Notes: generated from the letters alone by a model not told the origin. A stretch of 37,424 nt of DNA from Obelidium mucronatum (GCA_025765595.1 JAIVFH010000262.1:1-37424); one strand, 5' to 3'; positions 8,151 to 18,360 are shown, counted from the first letter of the stretch. Translations and numbers: made by a program.

Positions 8151-9437
8151 ATGTCAGATTCCGAAACGACATTCAAGCTTTCACCATTCCGCTTTGTAGT
8201 ACTCCTCGCCGTGTTTCTCGGCAACATCAATAACGCAATTGTATGGTCAACGTACGCTTCAGTGACGCCATCGACCGCGCTTCGCTACAACGTAACCACC
8301 GAGCAAATCAACAACCTCGTTCTCTTCTTTGATGTTTGCTTCTTCCCCTTTGCCGCCGTGGCGCCATACGTCCTCGATGTGTTTGGCCTGCGACCTGCAG
8401 TTCTCCTTGGAACGTGGACAACTGTCCTAGGCACGTTCGTCAGGTGGGCGTCAAAGTTTGCCTCGGGCAAAGAGACGCAGCTGGCGCTGGTCTTTGCGGG
8501 ACAACTCACAGCGGCGCTTGCGAATCCATTTACGCTCGATGCGCCAACAAAAGTGGCTGCGCTGTGGTTTGGCGAGAACGAACGGCTGACGGCAAACACT
8601 GTCATGTCGCTGGCCACGTTTCTGGGGAGCGCTCTGGTGCTGCCGATTGCCCCGTGGATCGTGAAGGAAGATCCGTGGAATATCGATGTGTTGAATCTGG
8701 TGACGTTCTTGATTACACTGGTGTTTGCGCTGCCATCCCTTGCTGTTCGGAACAAGCCGCCTACTCCGCCGTCTCTTGCTGCGGAGGAAGAGTCAATACC
8801 GTTCTGGGATGGAGTGAAAGCGCTTTCAAAGAATACAGAGTTTGTTCTGCTTTTTCTCACTGCGGGTCTCTCCATGGGGACATTTGAGGTCTACATTACT
8901 CTCATTAGTGATTCTATTGTGCCGTTTGGATACTCGGAGTCTGATTCTGGTGTTCTCGGTATAATATCGATTGCGTTTGGGATTGCAAACTCCATTCTCT
9001 TGGCTCGGAGCTTGGATCATTCAAAATCACATCGACGCGTGCTCAAACGACTGCCTTTTGTGGCAATCATGGGATTTCTTGGCTTCAGCTTTTGCGCACT
9101 TGATACTTCTCGTCGCTTCTGGTTGTATGCAAGTGCTGCCACTATTGGAATTGGCTGTTTCCCTATCCTTCCGATTGTTTTGGAGGTGGGTGCGGAGTCT
9201 GCACGCCCTGTCGGCGAAGGGACTTCTGGGGGTGTACTAGAAACATCGATTCAATTGTTTGCAATCTTTATTCTGATTGTTTCGAATCGGTTGCGAGATT
9301 TGGAGGGAAAGCTTGGAAATGCGCTTGTTTGGTTTGTCATTGTGTTTGCTGTTGTGGCACTCATTGTTTTCTTTTTGGGAGGCAACGAATCACCAGACGA
9401 TAATGATGATGGTGAGACGCGGGCGTTGCTGCAATAA
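8151..9437 (+). CDS. Major facilitator transporter, SLC49 (FLVCR/DIRC2)-like
   Basis: A single-exon 428-aa protein with about 12 membrane segments. The start (RFVVLLAVFLGNINNAIVW) and the region VFGLRPAVLLGTWTTVLGTF resemble the SLC49 branch of MFS (FLVCR1/2, DIRC2). So do the Pro-rich central loop after the sixth helix (RNKPPTPPS) and the late-helix motif with GEGTSGGVLETSIQLFAIF. Characterised SLC49 members carry heme, choline or other small molecules; the substrate here cannot be read from sequence. The acidic C-terminus (DDNDDGETRALLQ) has a possible dileucine-type sorting signal (ETRALL) seen in vacuolar/lysosomal members. ATG 8151 is the only start that preserves the first helix. Confidence 0.85.
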   Translation: MSDSETTFKLSPFRFVVLLAVFLGNINNAIVWSTYASVTPSTALRYNVTTEQINNLVLFFDVCFFPFAAVAPYVLDVFGLRPAVLLGTWTTVLGTFVRWASKFASGKETQLALVFAGQLTAALANPFTLDAPTKVAALWFGENERLTANTVMSLATFLGSALVLPIAPWIVKEDPWNIDVLNLVTFLITLVFALPSLAVRNKPPTPPSLAAEEESIPFWDGVKALSKNTEFVLLFLTAGLSMGTFEVYITLISDSIVPFGYSESDSGVLGIISIAFGIANSILLARSLDHSKSHRRVLKRLPFVAIMGFLGFSFCALDTSRRFWLYASAATIGIGCFPILPIVLEVGAESARPVGEGTSGGVLETSIQLFAIFILIVSNRLRDLEGKLGNALVWFVIVFAVVALIVFFLGGNESPDDNDDGETRALLQ

Positions 9438-9569
9438 ATAGCCATTTTGTATTCGATTTTGATTCAAGTTCAAACAGAGAATGTCGATACCAGTTCCCAC
9501 TAAATGTGAAATATCATTTAAAACATATTTTATCGCCAATCATTTGTGAATGAATGAAAGGATGCGGTG

Positions 9570-9594
9570 GCTGATTTGTTCACAACCGGACGGG
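9570..9594 (+). repeat. Left 25-bp terminal inverted repeat
   Basis: Begins GCTGATTTGTTCACAACC and ends GGACGGG. It is identical over 25 of 25 bases to the reverse complement of 16144-16168. It ends 60 bp before the ATG of the alpha-kinase-like gene, so it may double as promoter sequence. Confidence 0.85.
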
Positions 9595-9654
9595 ATAAAA
9601 ATAAAGACGCACGAAGAAAAAATTGAATCAAAACAAACAAACAAAAACAAAAAC

Positions 9655-12600
9655 ATGTCAAACGTCCCGCCGTCATTACACTGTCCACTCACCGGGAAGG
9701 TGCGCGCAAAGTGCGACCACTGCGGATTAGGAATAGCAGACCATCCAGCGAAAATGCTCTACTGCGGTGAGACTGGAAATCCGTGCAGCGAATGTCCTTG
9801 CAAAGGATGCAAACTTCGTCGTATCGACGATAAGTCCCCACCAAAGAGTTCGAAACCGAAAGTTCAGCAGAAGTCAGCGCATGAGCAGAATGCTGCCGAA
9901 CTCCTTGAGCAACAGCGGCGGTTTGCAGACGAGCGTGTCCGCCACTTTAACAACGAAAAGATGGAAGATCCCCTGACCATACAAGCAAAACTGCGTGCAA
10001 ACAAAGCCAATCAAGAACAGAAAAGAAGGGTGAAGGGTGCAACTTTAGAAGCTGAGAATGCCAAGACAGTTACCTTCAAAGTGTTTTTGGGCAGGGCGAA
10101 GTACGGTCCTGATGTGTCGCTGGTGTCATCCGTGGAATCCTCGCGGTTTGGCGCAGTTGATGTGGAAGCAATGTATGGTCAGATTGGGGATGATGTAGTT
10201 AACGCGGTACTCACTCAAACTGGAATTCGCGGAAGGTATAGTGGTGCTGCTTACAAGTGTGAAACTAAAACAAAGAAATGCAGACATCCAAACGAATTTG
10301 ATCTTATAGCCCATGATAAATCGCGACTGAACTTAGCTAAACAAGTCAAGCAATGGTTCATGATTGAAACCAAGTCAACGTCTCAGAAAAGTCGAATTTT
10401 GTATCTTTGCCTTAAAAATGAAACATGGCTTATCCCACATTCGGTCAACAGCAGCCCAGCATCTTCTCCACCTCACACAGCCCCCCCTCCAACAGCTGCA
10501 GCAGCGGAGACAGCTACTGACCTACACTATCGACGGCGGCCTGTTATAAAGCGAGCGATTCGCCCGCTGTTGAGCAATATGCAGGAAGAGGACTTGCTCA
10601 CTTCGGAGGCCGACTTCCATCAGCAGTATCTTCAAAGAAACGGCATTGCTCCCCGCAATGTTGGTGACTTTTTTGCTGACGAAGATGATTGGACATTTGG
10701 TGAACCTGAAGCACCGAAAGCACCACCTGCTGCTAAAGCTCCATCACCGGTCATTTCGATAGATTGCGGCAAGTTCCTCCACACCCTTTCATATCCATTT
10801 AATGGGTTTTTTAGATCCAGCGGAAGAGTTTTTTGATGCCGAAGAGCCCCCTTCAAAGAAACAGTGTGCCGAAAGTGCAGCGCCACCTGTAAAGAAACAC
10901 AGACCTCCAATAAAGCAACTGATGGAGATTGGAGCGACAGCAAGGCCACCCCCAGTTGTGTTTCAGGAGGGAGCCGGTTCCGGCACTGCTATTTACGCGA
11001 CCTATGATGAAGCGATATTGGGAGCATTCCAACTCGTGGAGCCTGTCAAGTCCGGCTCCACCAAGGATGTCTGGATGAATGTACAAGTTATGCACCATCT
11101 TTTTGAAGGTACAACTTGGGTCTTAAAGGTATGTGTTAATACCTTTACCAACTCCTCAATTTGCCAGTATGTGGATGTTTGTTTGTCCCCAAACGGGGAG
11201 AAATGACCTAACCGATGCTATTTCTCCAAACGGAGTAATAGTGAGGCCTTTATTGGACTTTGTACTTGCTTGTTATCACCTATTATTATCCTTCATTAAT
11301 ACTGGCATTGCAACAGAAACCAAAGATCCAAGCACCAAACGGAGTTCCACTTGACGGACGGGCTCTTCTGAGATCCGAACTTCACATTCGCGAGATTGTC
11401 AATGCAGTATGTGATGCATGGAACAATGAGAACGATGTTACCAACCACTTCATTGCACCGCGAATGATTCTTATGACTCTTTGCGGTTGTGTTTCTGGTG
11501 TATTGAAAAATATGGAGGAACTTTCAAATGTGTGGGTGTTTGAGCAACAGATTGTTGGTGCATTAGAGAAAGTCATCACCAATGTTGGTGAAGTGAACGA
11601 TAAGCTTCGAGATGATTATCCAGAGCTTGCACTTTCCATAACTGAAGATGTAGGTTTTTTTTTTATGCCGAGGCGAGAAGTTATTTGGTTTCTGACTTTG
11701 ATTTACAGGCGGAATCATTTATACACAAGTCGTATGCTGTTTTAGAAGGAAAGGCATTGATTCTGGATGTTGAGCTTCTAATGACTGCAACTGGGCCACG
11801 ATACATTCTTGATTGTCAGGTTTGGAAAATTATAAGTCGAAAGAAAATGTTTTTTGTTAAGGAAAAAAACTGTATAGATCTGCTTCTGGGGAACTTTCAA
11901 ACATGATTTTCAAAGATTCTATGGTTATGGAAACTCAGGCGAATTAGGATACAGGGCCTTTGTCAAAACACATCGACGATGTTTTGGAAAGTGTCCAGCG
12001 GGTCCGTATAGTCGACTGGAAAGGCCACCATCAACTATGACCATTGAAACAACAGTCTTTCAGCGAATTCCTCTCCACACTAGTAGTGCAATACCTAGTA
12101 TTGCCAGCATTGAACCCACTGGCATACTTTCGCTTCCTGTTGCACCCCCCGTTCCTGTTGCACCTGTTCCTGTTAATCCGATTGTTCCGTCCATTCTTGC
12201 CCCAACGCTCAATGTTCCGGCCAAACGCGTGCCTGACCCTATTGCTCCAGCTGTCCCTGCGCCAAATGGAGATCATGATGAAGATGAAAAATGGGAAGGT
12301 GTGCGTTTATGTAAAAATGCATACGCTCTTGTGCTCAGGGAAGGCTGTTATGGTAAAACTGATGTAATTGTTTTTTACCTTAGACTTGTTTTTTACCGTA
12401 TTTGTTTGACTACAGAACCAGGGCTCATTGTGAATCATCACCCAAATGAGGCGTACCCCTTTGAAGTTGTTGCTGCCACTGGACGCCCCCCTTTTCCTCC
12501 AGTAAACCGATCTTCTTTTCATCTTGCTTTTGATGAGGAATTCATGACTTGTCCCATTCACCCTTACTTCCACCGGAATTTGAGTGGATACAAAGACCCA

Positions 12601-13870
12601 AGTCCTGAACTGGATGAAATTGTTCTACAGCAGTTAAATCAAGTGGTTCCTTTGGTACAACAAATTTTAGATGGAACACGCCCAAGTGATTTGAGAGATG
12701 CGAAACTGGCTGGCAACTTCAAAAAGTTGCGTCTGTTGGGAACCAGGAAGACTCACCGATGTGACTCTTTGTTAGCTGAAGGAGTCGAATTGATGTTGAC
12801 TGATGCTCAATCTGACCTTTTTGAGAAGGAACTATCTTCTCGGTTTGTTATTCCTACTTCGACTTCCGAGTCAGGAAGTCTTGCATCGGATTTAAATCCG
12901 ATTCGCTGGATGTCTGATGTCATTGTTCCCGAAGTGCGGATGCACTTGAATGAGTTTCGTCAGCAGCTGGCCGTAGATGCAGCCAAAGCTTCTGGTCGCA
13001 AGTTGTATTCTGACTTTGTTCGATCTGTCTTTGTTAGACGTAATGCGTACGGAGAAGGTAATTGGATTTTTTGTGCAAAATTGGAGTTTAATTGGTATGG
13101 TATGTTCAGGAGGGACTTTGGTGAACGCAAATTCTCCATCAAAGGTTCTGTCAATGTCACCAAAGAAGCTTCCCACATCGAAGACGGCTGGTATTTTGAG
13201 TTCCACTACGGCTGTTCTGTCAACCCCAGAAAGCTTTGGCCGCACCACCAGAAGAACACCAACAATGTGGACGGCACCTCCTGGTTGGAAGGTGCGTGGG
13301 ACATTCAAGTCGGAAACCGGTCGTCCCCTGGCGGCTGTTGTTCCCGCAGATATTGTTGATGTTTCAAAGGATATCCCACCATTTTGCCCCACTGGGTGGG
13401 ATGTACAGTGGTGTGATGACATAACCAATTGGTTCATTCAGCCAAAGTACCCTGTTGGTTGGACACTCGGCTGGAGCTCCACTCAATCGGCCTGGTACTT
13501 TGTTGACGCTAGGGGTATTAGCCAGTGGAAGCTACCAGAGGCTAATCAACCTAACGTCGCGCCACTGGATGAGGATGATCCTGACTTTGATGATTTTGAG
13601 GAAATTCGACGTGTGTTCAAGAGCAAGGAGAAGAAAAAGAGGAAGAAGGACGGAACTGCTTTGAATGCGTCCGATGAGGAAACTGAAAAGAAAAGGTCAA
13701 AGAAAAAGAAGAAGGGTACCGTCATTGTGGTTGCACAAGATGCGGAAGATGCTAAAATGAAGAAGAAGAAGAAGAAGAAGTTGGATGTGGCGGAGGAGGA
13801 GGTTGTGGTGGATGGGGAGTTGGATACGCTGCTGAATGTTTTAGCTTCTGTTGCCGAAGGGAATTTGTAA
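9655..13870 (+). CDS. Transposon-borne alpha-kinase-like protein with Cys-motif N-terminus and WW-like module
   Basis: Exons 9655-10699, 10815-11128, 11317-11649 and 11709-11819 fit; 11916-13057 and 13110-13870 follow. The 12299-12415 stretch may be a further intron (117 nt, frame-neutral). Residues 10-23 and 37-52 hold two C-x2-TG-x5-C-type motifs shared with the integrase. About residues 385-640 follow the alpha-kinase (MHCK/eEF2K) plan: WVLK lysine, FEQQIVGALEKV, KALILDVELL, YILDCQ, then GYGNSGELGYRAF and a Cys/His zinc-like end (HRRCFGKC). The GNxG asparagine is kept, while the usual DxQG and TDPQ motifs read DVEL and LDCQ. The C-terminal part has a WW-like module (PVGWTLGW...SQWKLPE, about 13450-13545) and a Lys-rich tail. 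The 11819/11916 join does not close in frame at obvious sites, so a decaying copy or missed splice is possible. Confidence 0.72.
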
Positions 13871-14035
13871 TTTTTTGCTGTGTTTTAGTTAATCGGTTGG
13901 TTGAATGAATAAATGATGTTTTGGTTACTTCTGATCTTGATTCAATAATTGATGTATTCGCCATCATTTGTTTTATTTGACAGAAATTAAAATTAAATTA
14001 AAAAGTATAATTAAAAACGATAAGCAACCTGATTA

Positions 14036-16073
14036 TTAATCAAATCTCAGACGGTGACGTAACGCTAAATCCTGGGTCAGTGTCTGGAATAAAACGCACA
14101 TGTTCTCCTTGGTGACTGGAAACAACCCGGCTGCCATGGCTGCATTGGTAAAACACAGGCGGAAAGGATTCAAGTCAAATGGGTCGCTTTCATCAAACAT
14201 GTCGTATCCTTCAAATGGCATGTTGTCCGAAGCCGCTTGAACAGCAACTTGGCGTAGATTTGCTGGAACAGAGTGCCCTACGTTCTTGTACCCAAAAGTC
14301 TCTGGATGGTCATACATGAGGCACGGTCTGCCACTTGGAGCACGAGATTGTTTTGTCTTCCTGTTGTATCCATTTGTTATAAACCGGTTTCATAAATTTG
14401 TTAAAATCCGAAGAAAATAAAAACCGGTACCCCTACCGAAGAAGGTGAGAATTCCATCGGATGCACCATTCATTTAATTCTTCCTTGATGAAATGACCAA
14501 AGACAAACTGCGCAACTTTGATGTGGTAAAAGTCCATGGTGTTGAACTGATAAGCCGGATGCGATTCCATCATTTCAAACAATGTCTTCCAGAACTTCAA
14601 GTTATCACGTGACAAGATTCTCCACCCCCCTTCAATTCTGGTGTTCCGTTTTGAAGTCCCGTAGATGTGTCCATCATGCGTCAAGCCAAGAAAGTCGCTG
14701 TAATACCCCTGAATAGTTGCTACAACCACATTTTCGGAGCCAAAATCTGTTCTGGTAATGTCAGGTCTCCAGCCGGCTTGTTCGACAGCTTTAACGTAGT
14801 GACCGGCCACTCGCACTGACAGTCGGTTTGTTGACCCAACGTACCACCACATGTACTTTCTAGAAAGTCCGTCTGTACAACAGTGAATGCCAAACCCAAA
14901 GCGAGACAGCTTGTCATACCCATCAAAGTGCCACACTGCGTTAACACCTCTGGATCCATACACACGGCGGAACATGACATTCCCAAGTCGGCTTGCAGAC
15001 AATTGGGGGTTAGCTTGCTTCATGCTGGCATGAATTCGGCGGCGGGCAATCTTCACGTTGTATCGAAGTCTGATGATATCGGTCATTCCCCGGTATCCAA
15101 TTCCTGGTTTGTTGACGGTTTCAGTGGCAATCAGTTGTTCAACTACGTTATCAGGTATCCACGAATCCGTAAGACTAATTCCGTGCATCTGAAACAGACC
15201 GGCACACCCAAACATTAAAAAAAATCAGACCCACACACCCAAACATTAAAACAATCACCAAGCACTTACTTTCAATATTTTCCACAGCCGCGTGCGGCCA
15301 ATGTTCACTCCCCATTTTACTTTGAGGTGGTATTGCAGCTCGACGGCCTTGTACCCCTTGTACACACATTCCTTTACATCCACAATCCAATTGTTGGACT
15401 GCTCTAACAACGTAAATTCCGGCCGTTTCTTTGAGAGATCATGCTTCCTCTTGAACTTTTCCAGCCAGCTCACACTTCTTGTCACAGCGTGTCGCCGCAG
15501 CAGCTCTTTTATGACTTCTGCATTTTTCAGCCCTTCGTCCAGGAGGTCTACCACCATAGCAAACAGACTGGATTCCGATTCCCTTGAGGTTGGCGAGAAC
15601 CCTTGTGAGTGATTATGCAGATTTGATGACTCCTCCTCATCACTACCACCTTCACACTCCATGTCCATGGTGTCCGAGTTGTCACCATCCACTGCCTCGA
15701 AGTCTGCCGTTACTGATAATCTGCAGTGATTGCATTCGTGTAGAAGTTGAGCTGTAGTGGTACAGAAAAAAACGGCGTCGTCAGGCATGACGTTGAGTCC
15801 ATTACGCCTGTTGCAGTGGTTACAGTCTTCCACACGCTTCCCAGTGAAAGAGCAGTACAAGGCGGAGTTGTACAGGTCGGTTGTTGAGGAGCTTGATGTT
15901 GTTGGTGCTGCGGTTTGACGGGGAGGGCACTGGCCACATGTCTTCGCCAACTCGCCTCCATGAAATGCACAGAAGAGCCCCGTCCATGGTGCCGATAATG
16001 CATTTACATCGACACAGTGGATGCAAACACTTAGCGCCAACCCTGTTTCGGTGCAATAAGAGGCACGTGCCAT
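14036..16073 (-). CDS. DDE integrase/transposase with four N-terminal Cys motifs
   Basis: Three exons (16073-15270, 15188-14437, 14360-14036) close exactly to 626 aa. Residues 7-20, 35-49, 74-87 and 104-117 each hold C-x2-[TH]-[GA]-x5/6-C-x2-C, probably zinc-binding. A helical DNA-binding-like part follows (about 170-265). The catalytic core is an RNase H-fold integrase: WHFDGYDKLSRFGFGIH (Asp about 357), TDFGSENV (Asp about 416) and TRIEGGW (Glu about 454). The second Asp and the Glu are separated by 37 residues, near the retroviral D,D35E spacing. The end (EWCIRWNSHLLR, then SRAPSGRPCLMYDHPETFGY) matches a C-terminal block common in this rve-like family of animal and fungal proteins. All catalytic residues are present and no frame is broken, so the copy may be active. 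Start ATG 16073 was preferred over one at 16112 inside the (CAAA)n leader. Confidence 0.88.
15195..15251. repeat. 26-bp tandem near-duplication inside integrase intron 1
   Basis: Copies at 15195-15220 and 15226-15251 differ at two positions (CAGACCGGCACACC... versus CAGACCCACACACC...) and are separated by five bases. They account for the unusual length (81 nt) of this intron. Confidence 0.8.
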
Positions 16074-16143
16074 GTCTGTTTGTTTCTTTGTTTGTTTGTT
16101 TGTTTGTTGCACGAAATTTTTTGTTTCAACCCTAATTTTTTTC

Positions 16144-16168
16144 CCCGTCCGGTTGTGAACAAATCAGC
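16144..16168 (-). repeat. Right 25-bp terminal inverted repeat
   Basis: The reverse complement matches the left repeat base for base. It lies 70 bp upstream of the integrase ATG and 35 bp upstream of the ATG of the neighbouring F-box gene, so it sits within a 130-bp divergent promoter region. Confidence 0.85.
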
Positions 16169-16203
16169 TTCCGTAAAGGAGGACTCTTTGTTTGAAAAAA
16201 AAA

Positions 16204-17628
16204 ATGATTGGATCCTATCGGATCCCCGCTGAGATTGTGCTTCACGTGGCAACATTCTTGGACAAGTTCACTACTCTCCAGCTGTCCTGCTGCAGTCGCA
16301 ACCTGCGTGGCGGGCTTCAGCGCCGCTTGTTTGTCGGCGTTGTCTTTGAGACAACCCAAGCCGTTGCAGACTTTGTCGCCAGCGAATGCACCGTGTGGGA
16401 GGCGCACGTGCGGCAGGTCACGTGTGGCAAGAGCGTCGACCAATCAGACGCGGTCTTTGGCCGCATGCTGGCGCGCTTTGCGGCGGCGGATCATCTGGCG
16501 TTGTTTCTGGCCGTGCCGCACAAGGCGCTCAACGCCTTTCTGCAGACGCCCGGTGCGCAGAAAGTGGCGCTGACGCTGCAGATGGGCGGCGCGTGGCTGG
16601 GTGGCGCCGGCAGTCCGCTGATGCGGCTGTCAAGCCTCAGCGGCACAAATTACAACTGTTTCGGCGGGCTGATTACAGCCGCGCCGCTTAATGCATCGCG
16701 TTTATCGGCGCTGACAGAGCTGCAGCTTGGCCTGGAAGTCCTTAAGGATGCCGCTCCCATTCTGTTGCCGCTGCTTCCAACTCTCCGGCGTTTTGTTCTC
16801 ACCGCAACAACTGTAATTCCCAACTTGTATGGTTTCGAGATTGCGGATATTATTGCGTTTGCCCCCACCTATCCAACTCTTGACATTGAACTCCGGTGTC
16901 GAGTTGATGTGGACATGTTGCTGAAGATACCAGACGAGCGCACTTTCACCAGTCTCATTAAAAGCGTCCAAAAACCAGAACCTCATTTTCGAATGACCAG
17001 AATGGATGCTATCGGAGGCAGCCCCAACCGGCATCTTGCACGTATCCATGCATTAGCAACACAATTTCCCAATGTTGGGTGGAAGTTGTCGCCGCATGAT
17101 CATCCAGACATTGGCTGGACACGATATTGCCCTCATTTTTCTCGCGTCTTTGACACTGTTGTCGTGTCTATTCCGTTTTATCCTGTTACAGATGACTTTC
17201 AGTTTTTGCGCACCTTCCATAGAATACGAACTGTCGAAATTCTGAATATTCAACAAAATTTTGATGTCTTGACAACTATCATGGATGTTGTTTCAGATAT
17301 GCCAAGTGTGGAGAGAATTGAGTGGCATATTGAGTATTTGAAGGACAACTGCCCGTTCCACCTACTGTCTTTACTGAGTCACAAAGTTTGGGCAGTAAAG
17401 ATCTCGTGTGATCGGGGTGTTGTCTTTGGCAACAACGAGTTTCCTATACGTAGCAACAAGGAGTTTTTGGACAAGTTTGTTTGTCACTTGCCAGCGGGTG
17501 TTCGAGAGTTTGAGTTCAAGTTTTCTTGTGGGAACGGCGTGTTGCTGAAAGAATTGGCGGAAGCAACGCGTGAGCACTTTTTGAAACTTGGGAGAGCCGT
17601 GCACATCAAATTTAAAATTTATAGATAA
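16204..17628 (+). CDS. F-box protein with LRR-like body
   Basis: A single-exon 474-aa protein. The N-terminus (IPAEIVLHVATFLDKFTTL, then SCCSRNLR) is an F-box, the segment that binds Skp1 in SCF ubiquitin ligases. The rest is leucine-rich with irregular repeat spacing, a probable substrate-binding part whose target is unknown. ATG 16204 follows an A9 run; an in-frame TTG at 16192 is not a likely start. The first ~500 bp are strongly GC-rich with many CGC/GCG codons and the last third is AT-rich. The start codon is only 35 bp outside the right end repeat of the mobile element, so the element either supplied its promoter or includes it as a third gene. Confidence 0.75.
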   Translation: MIGSYRIPAEIVLHVATFLDKFTTLQLSCCSRNLRGGLQRRLFVGVVFETTQAVADFVASECTVWEAHVRQVTCGKSVDQSDAVFGRMLARFAAADHLALFLAVPHKALNAFLQTPGAQKVALTLQMGGAWLGGAGSPLMRLSSLSGTNYNCFGGLITAAPLNASRLSALTELQLGLEVLKDAAPILLPLLPTLRRFVLTATTVIPNLYGFEIADIIAFAPTYPTLDIELRCRVDVDMLLKIPDERTFTSLIKSVQKPEPHFRMTRMDAIGGSPNRHLARIHALATQFPNVGWKLSPHDHPDIGWTRYCPHFSRVFDTVVVSIPFYPVTDDFQFLRTFHRIRTVEILNIQQNFDVLTTIMDVVSDMPSVERIEWHIEYLKDNCPFHLLSLLSHKVWAVKISCDRGVVFGNNEFPIRSNKEFLDKFVCHLPAGVREFEFKFSCGNGVLLKELAEATREHFLKLGRAVHIKFKIYR

Positions 17629-17673
17629 ATAGATGATGACAAGTATATGTTGAGACATTGTTTTTTTCTTTTA

Positions 17674-17685
<12 letters not shown>

Positions 17686-17713
<28 letters not shown>
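17686..17713. repeat. Poly-T tract (28 T)
   Basis: An uninterrupted run of 28 T, with a T-rich approach from 17660. It lies between the convergent ends of the F-box gene and the TMEM205-like gene. Confidence 0.9.
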
Positions 17714-17714
<1 letters not shown>

Positions 17715-17731
17715 ATCCATCATCCAACATA

Positions 17732-18360
17732 TCAAATATACTTGCTCCACTTGTTTCCCACCCACAAACAATTAGAAACCAACGCTCCAGCAACAACCAA
17801 ATTCAAAACACTCGAAATCCCATGAAGTCTCCCGAAACGACGAACCACTTCTTTCGGAGCGTCAGCCCCGGATTTCTCAATCTGTTCCCTCAAAACTTTT
17901 GCTTGACGCGTTGCAGGACCCACCACAACCCAATTCGCAAACGCACAAAGACTACCCGCCGCAATCGCCCCTACATTCCATGCATCGTTGGATTTGGCGG
18001 TCGATGTGGCAATGTTTTTCGAAATGGCTTGGAGAATGTCAGAGTTGTTGTTGTTGTTCAAGTGGCTGAGGCGGTATGTTGAGTATGTCAGGAAGGCAGT
18101 CAAGCCGAACGAGAGTGCGAAATAGATTGGGAATTGTTTGCTTTGGAGTTGGCTGAATGTCTGCTTGGGCAGGGTTTTGAATTGGATGAGAGATGTTACA
18201 AACGTTGTGTGCAGGACCTTTTTGGTTATTTGTGAGCGGCATATTACATGAGCATGTTATTTTGTTAAATTATAGTTTATATGCTTACCATGCCTGTTGC
18301 TGTGCCCAAGGCAAGGACGTGGTAGCCGTGGAGACCAGGAAGGAAATCAGTCAAGGCCAT
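17732..18360 (-). CDS. TMEM205/DUF4149-like membrane protein
   Basis: Two exons (18360-18289 and 18217-17732, intron 71 nt with GTAAGC...AAAAG) close to 185 aa. Four membrane segments are visible: around HGYHVLALGTATG, FPIYFALSFGLTAFLTY, VGAIAAGSLCAFANWVVVGP and ISSVLNLVVAGALVSNCLW. The block VVVGPATRQ...RFGRLHGISSVLNL is the signature of DUF4149/TMEM205, a small integral membrane family of poorly known role (linked to drug resistance in animals). The protein has a polyasparagine stretch in a loop (about residue 80). It is convergent with the F-box gene. Confidence 0.85.

Larger units (their letters stand above)
9570..16168. mobile_element. Candidate 6.6-kb two-gene DNA transposon (DDE integrase plus alpha-kinase-like protein)
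   Basis: Two perfect 25-bp copies of one sequence lie in inverted, inward-facing orientation at 9570-9594 and 16144-16168. Between them are exactly two genes, transcribed toward each other: an alpha-kinase-like protein (+) and a DDE integrase (-), with 165 bp between their stops. Each start codon lies 60-70 bp inside its terminal repeat and is preceded by a (CAAA)n-like leader, so similarity extends past the repeat. A hexamer AAAGGA occurs just outside both ends (9557-9562 and 16175-16180) and is a weak target-site duplication candidate. The integrase recalls rve-like transposases of uncharacterised eukaryotic elements (possibly the IS3EU type; from memory, unverified). Confidence 0.75.

Noticed and set aside
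8285..8887. Opposite-strand and alternate frames within the MFS gene
   Set aside because: The plus-strand frame has 12 membrane segments and clear family features; the others have none.
9557..9562. AAAGGA as a firm target-site duplication
   Set aside because: It matches at both ends of the element, but distance to the repeat differs by one base and chance matches in A-rich DNA are likely, so it is reported only as a weak candidate.
13058..13349. An alternative 58-nt intron at 13292-13349 in the alpha-kinase-like gene
   Set aside because: The 52-nt intron at 13058-13109 already puts everything downstream in one frame through the WW-like module, so the second is not needed.
15195..15251. Direct repeats that might be a CRISPR-like array
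   Set aside because: Only two copies with a five-base gap, inside a spliceosomal intron of a eukaryotic gene.
16204..17713. Intronless F-box gene followed by a homopolymer, suggesting a retrocopy
   Set aside because: The tract is T, not A, on the gene's own strand, and no target-site duplication was found; it cannot be this gene's poly(A) tail.
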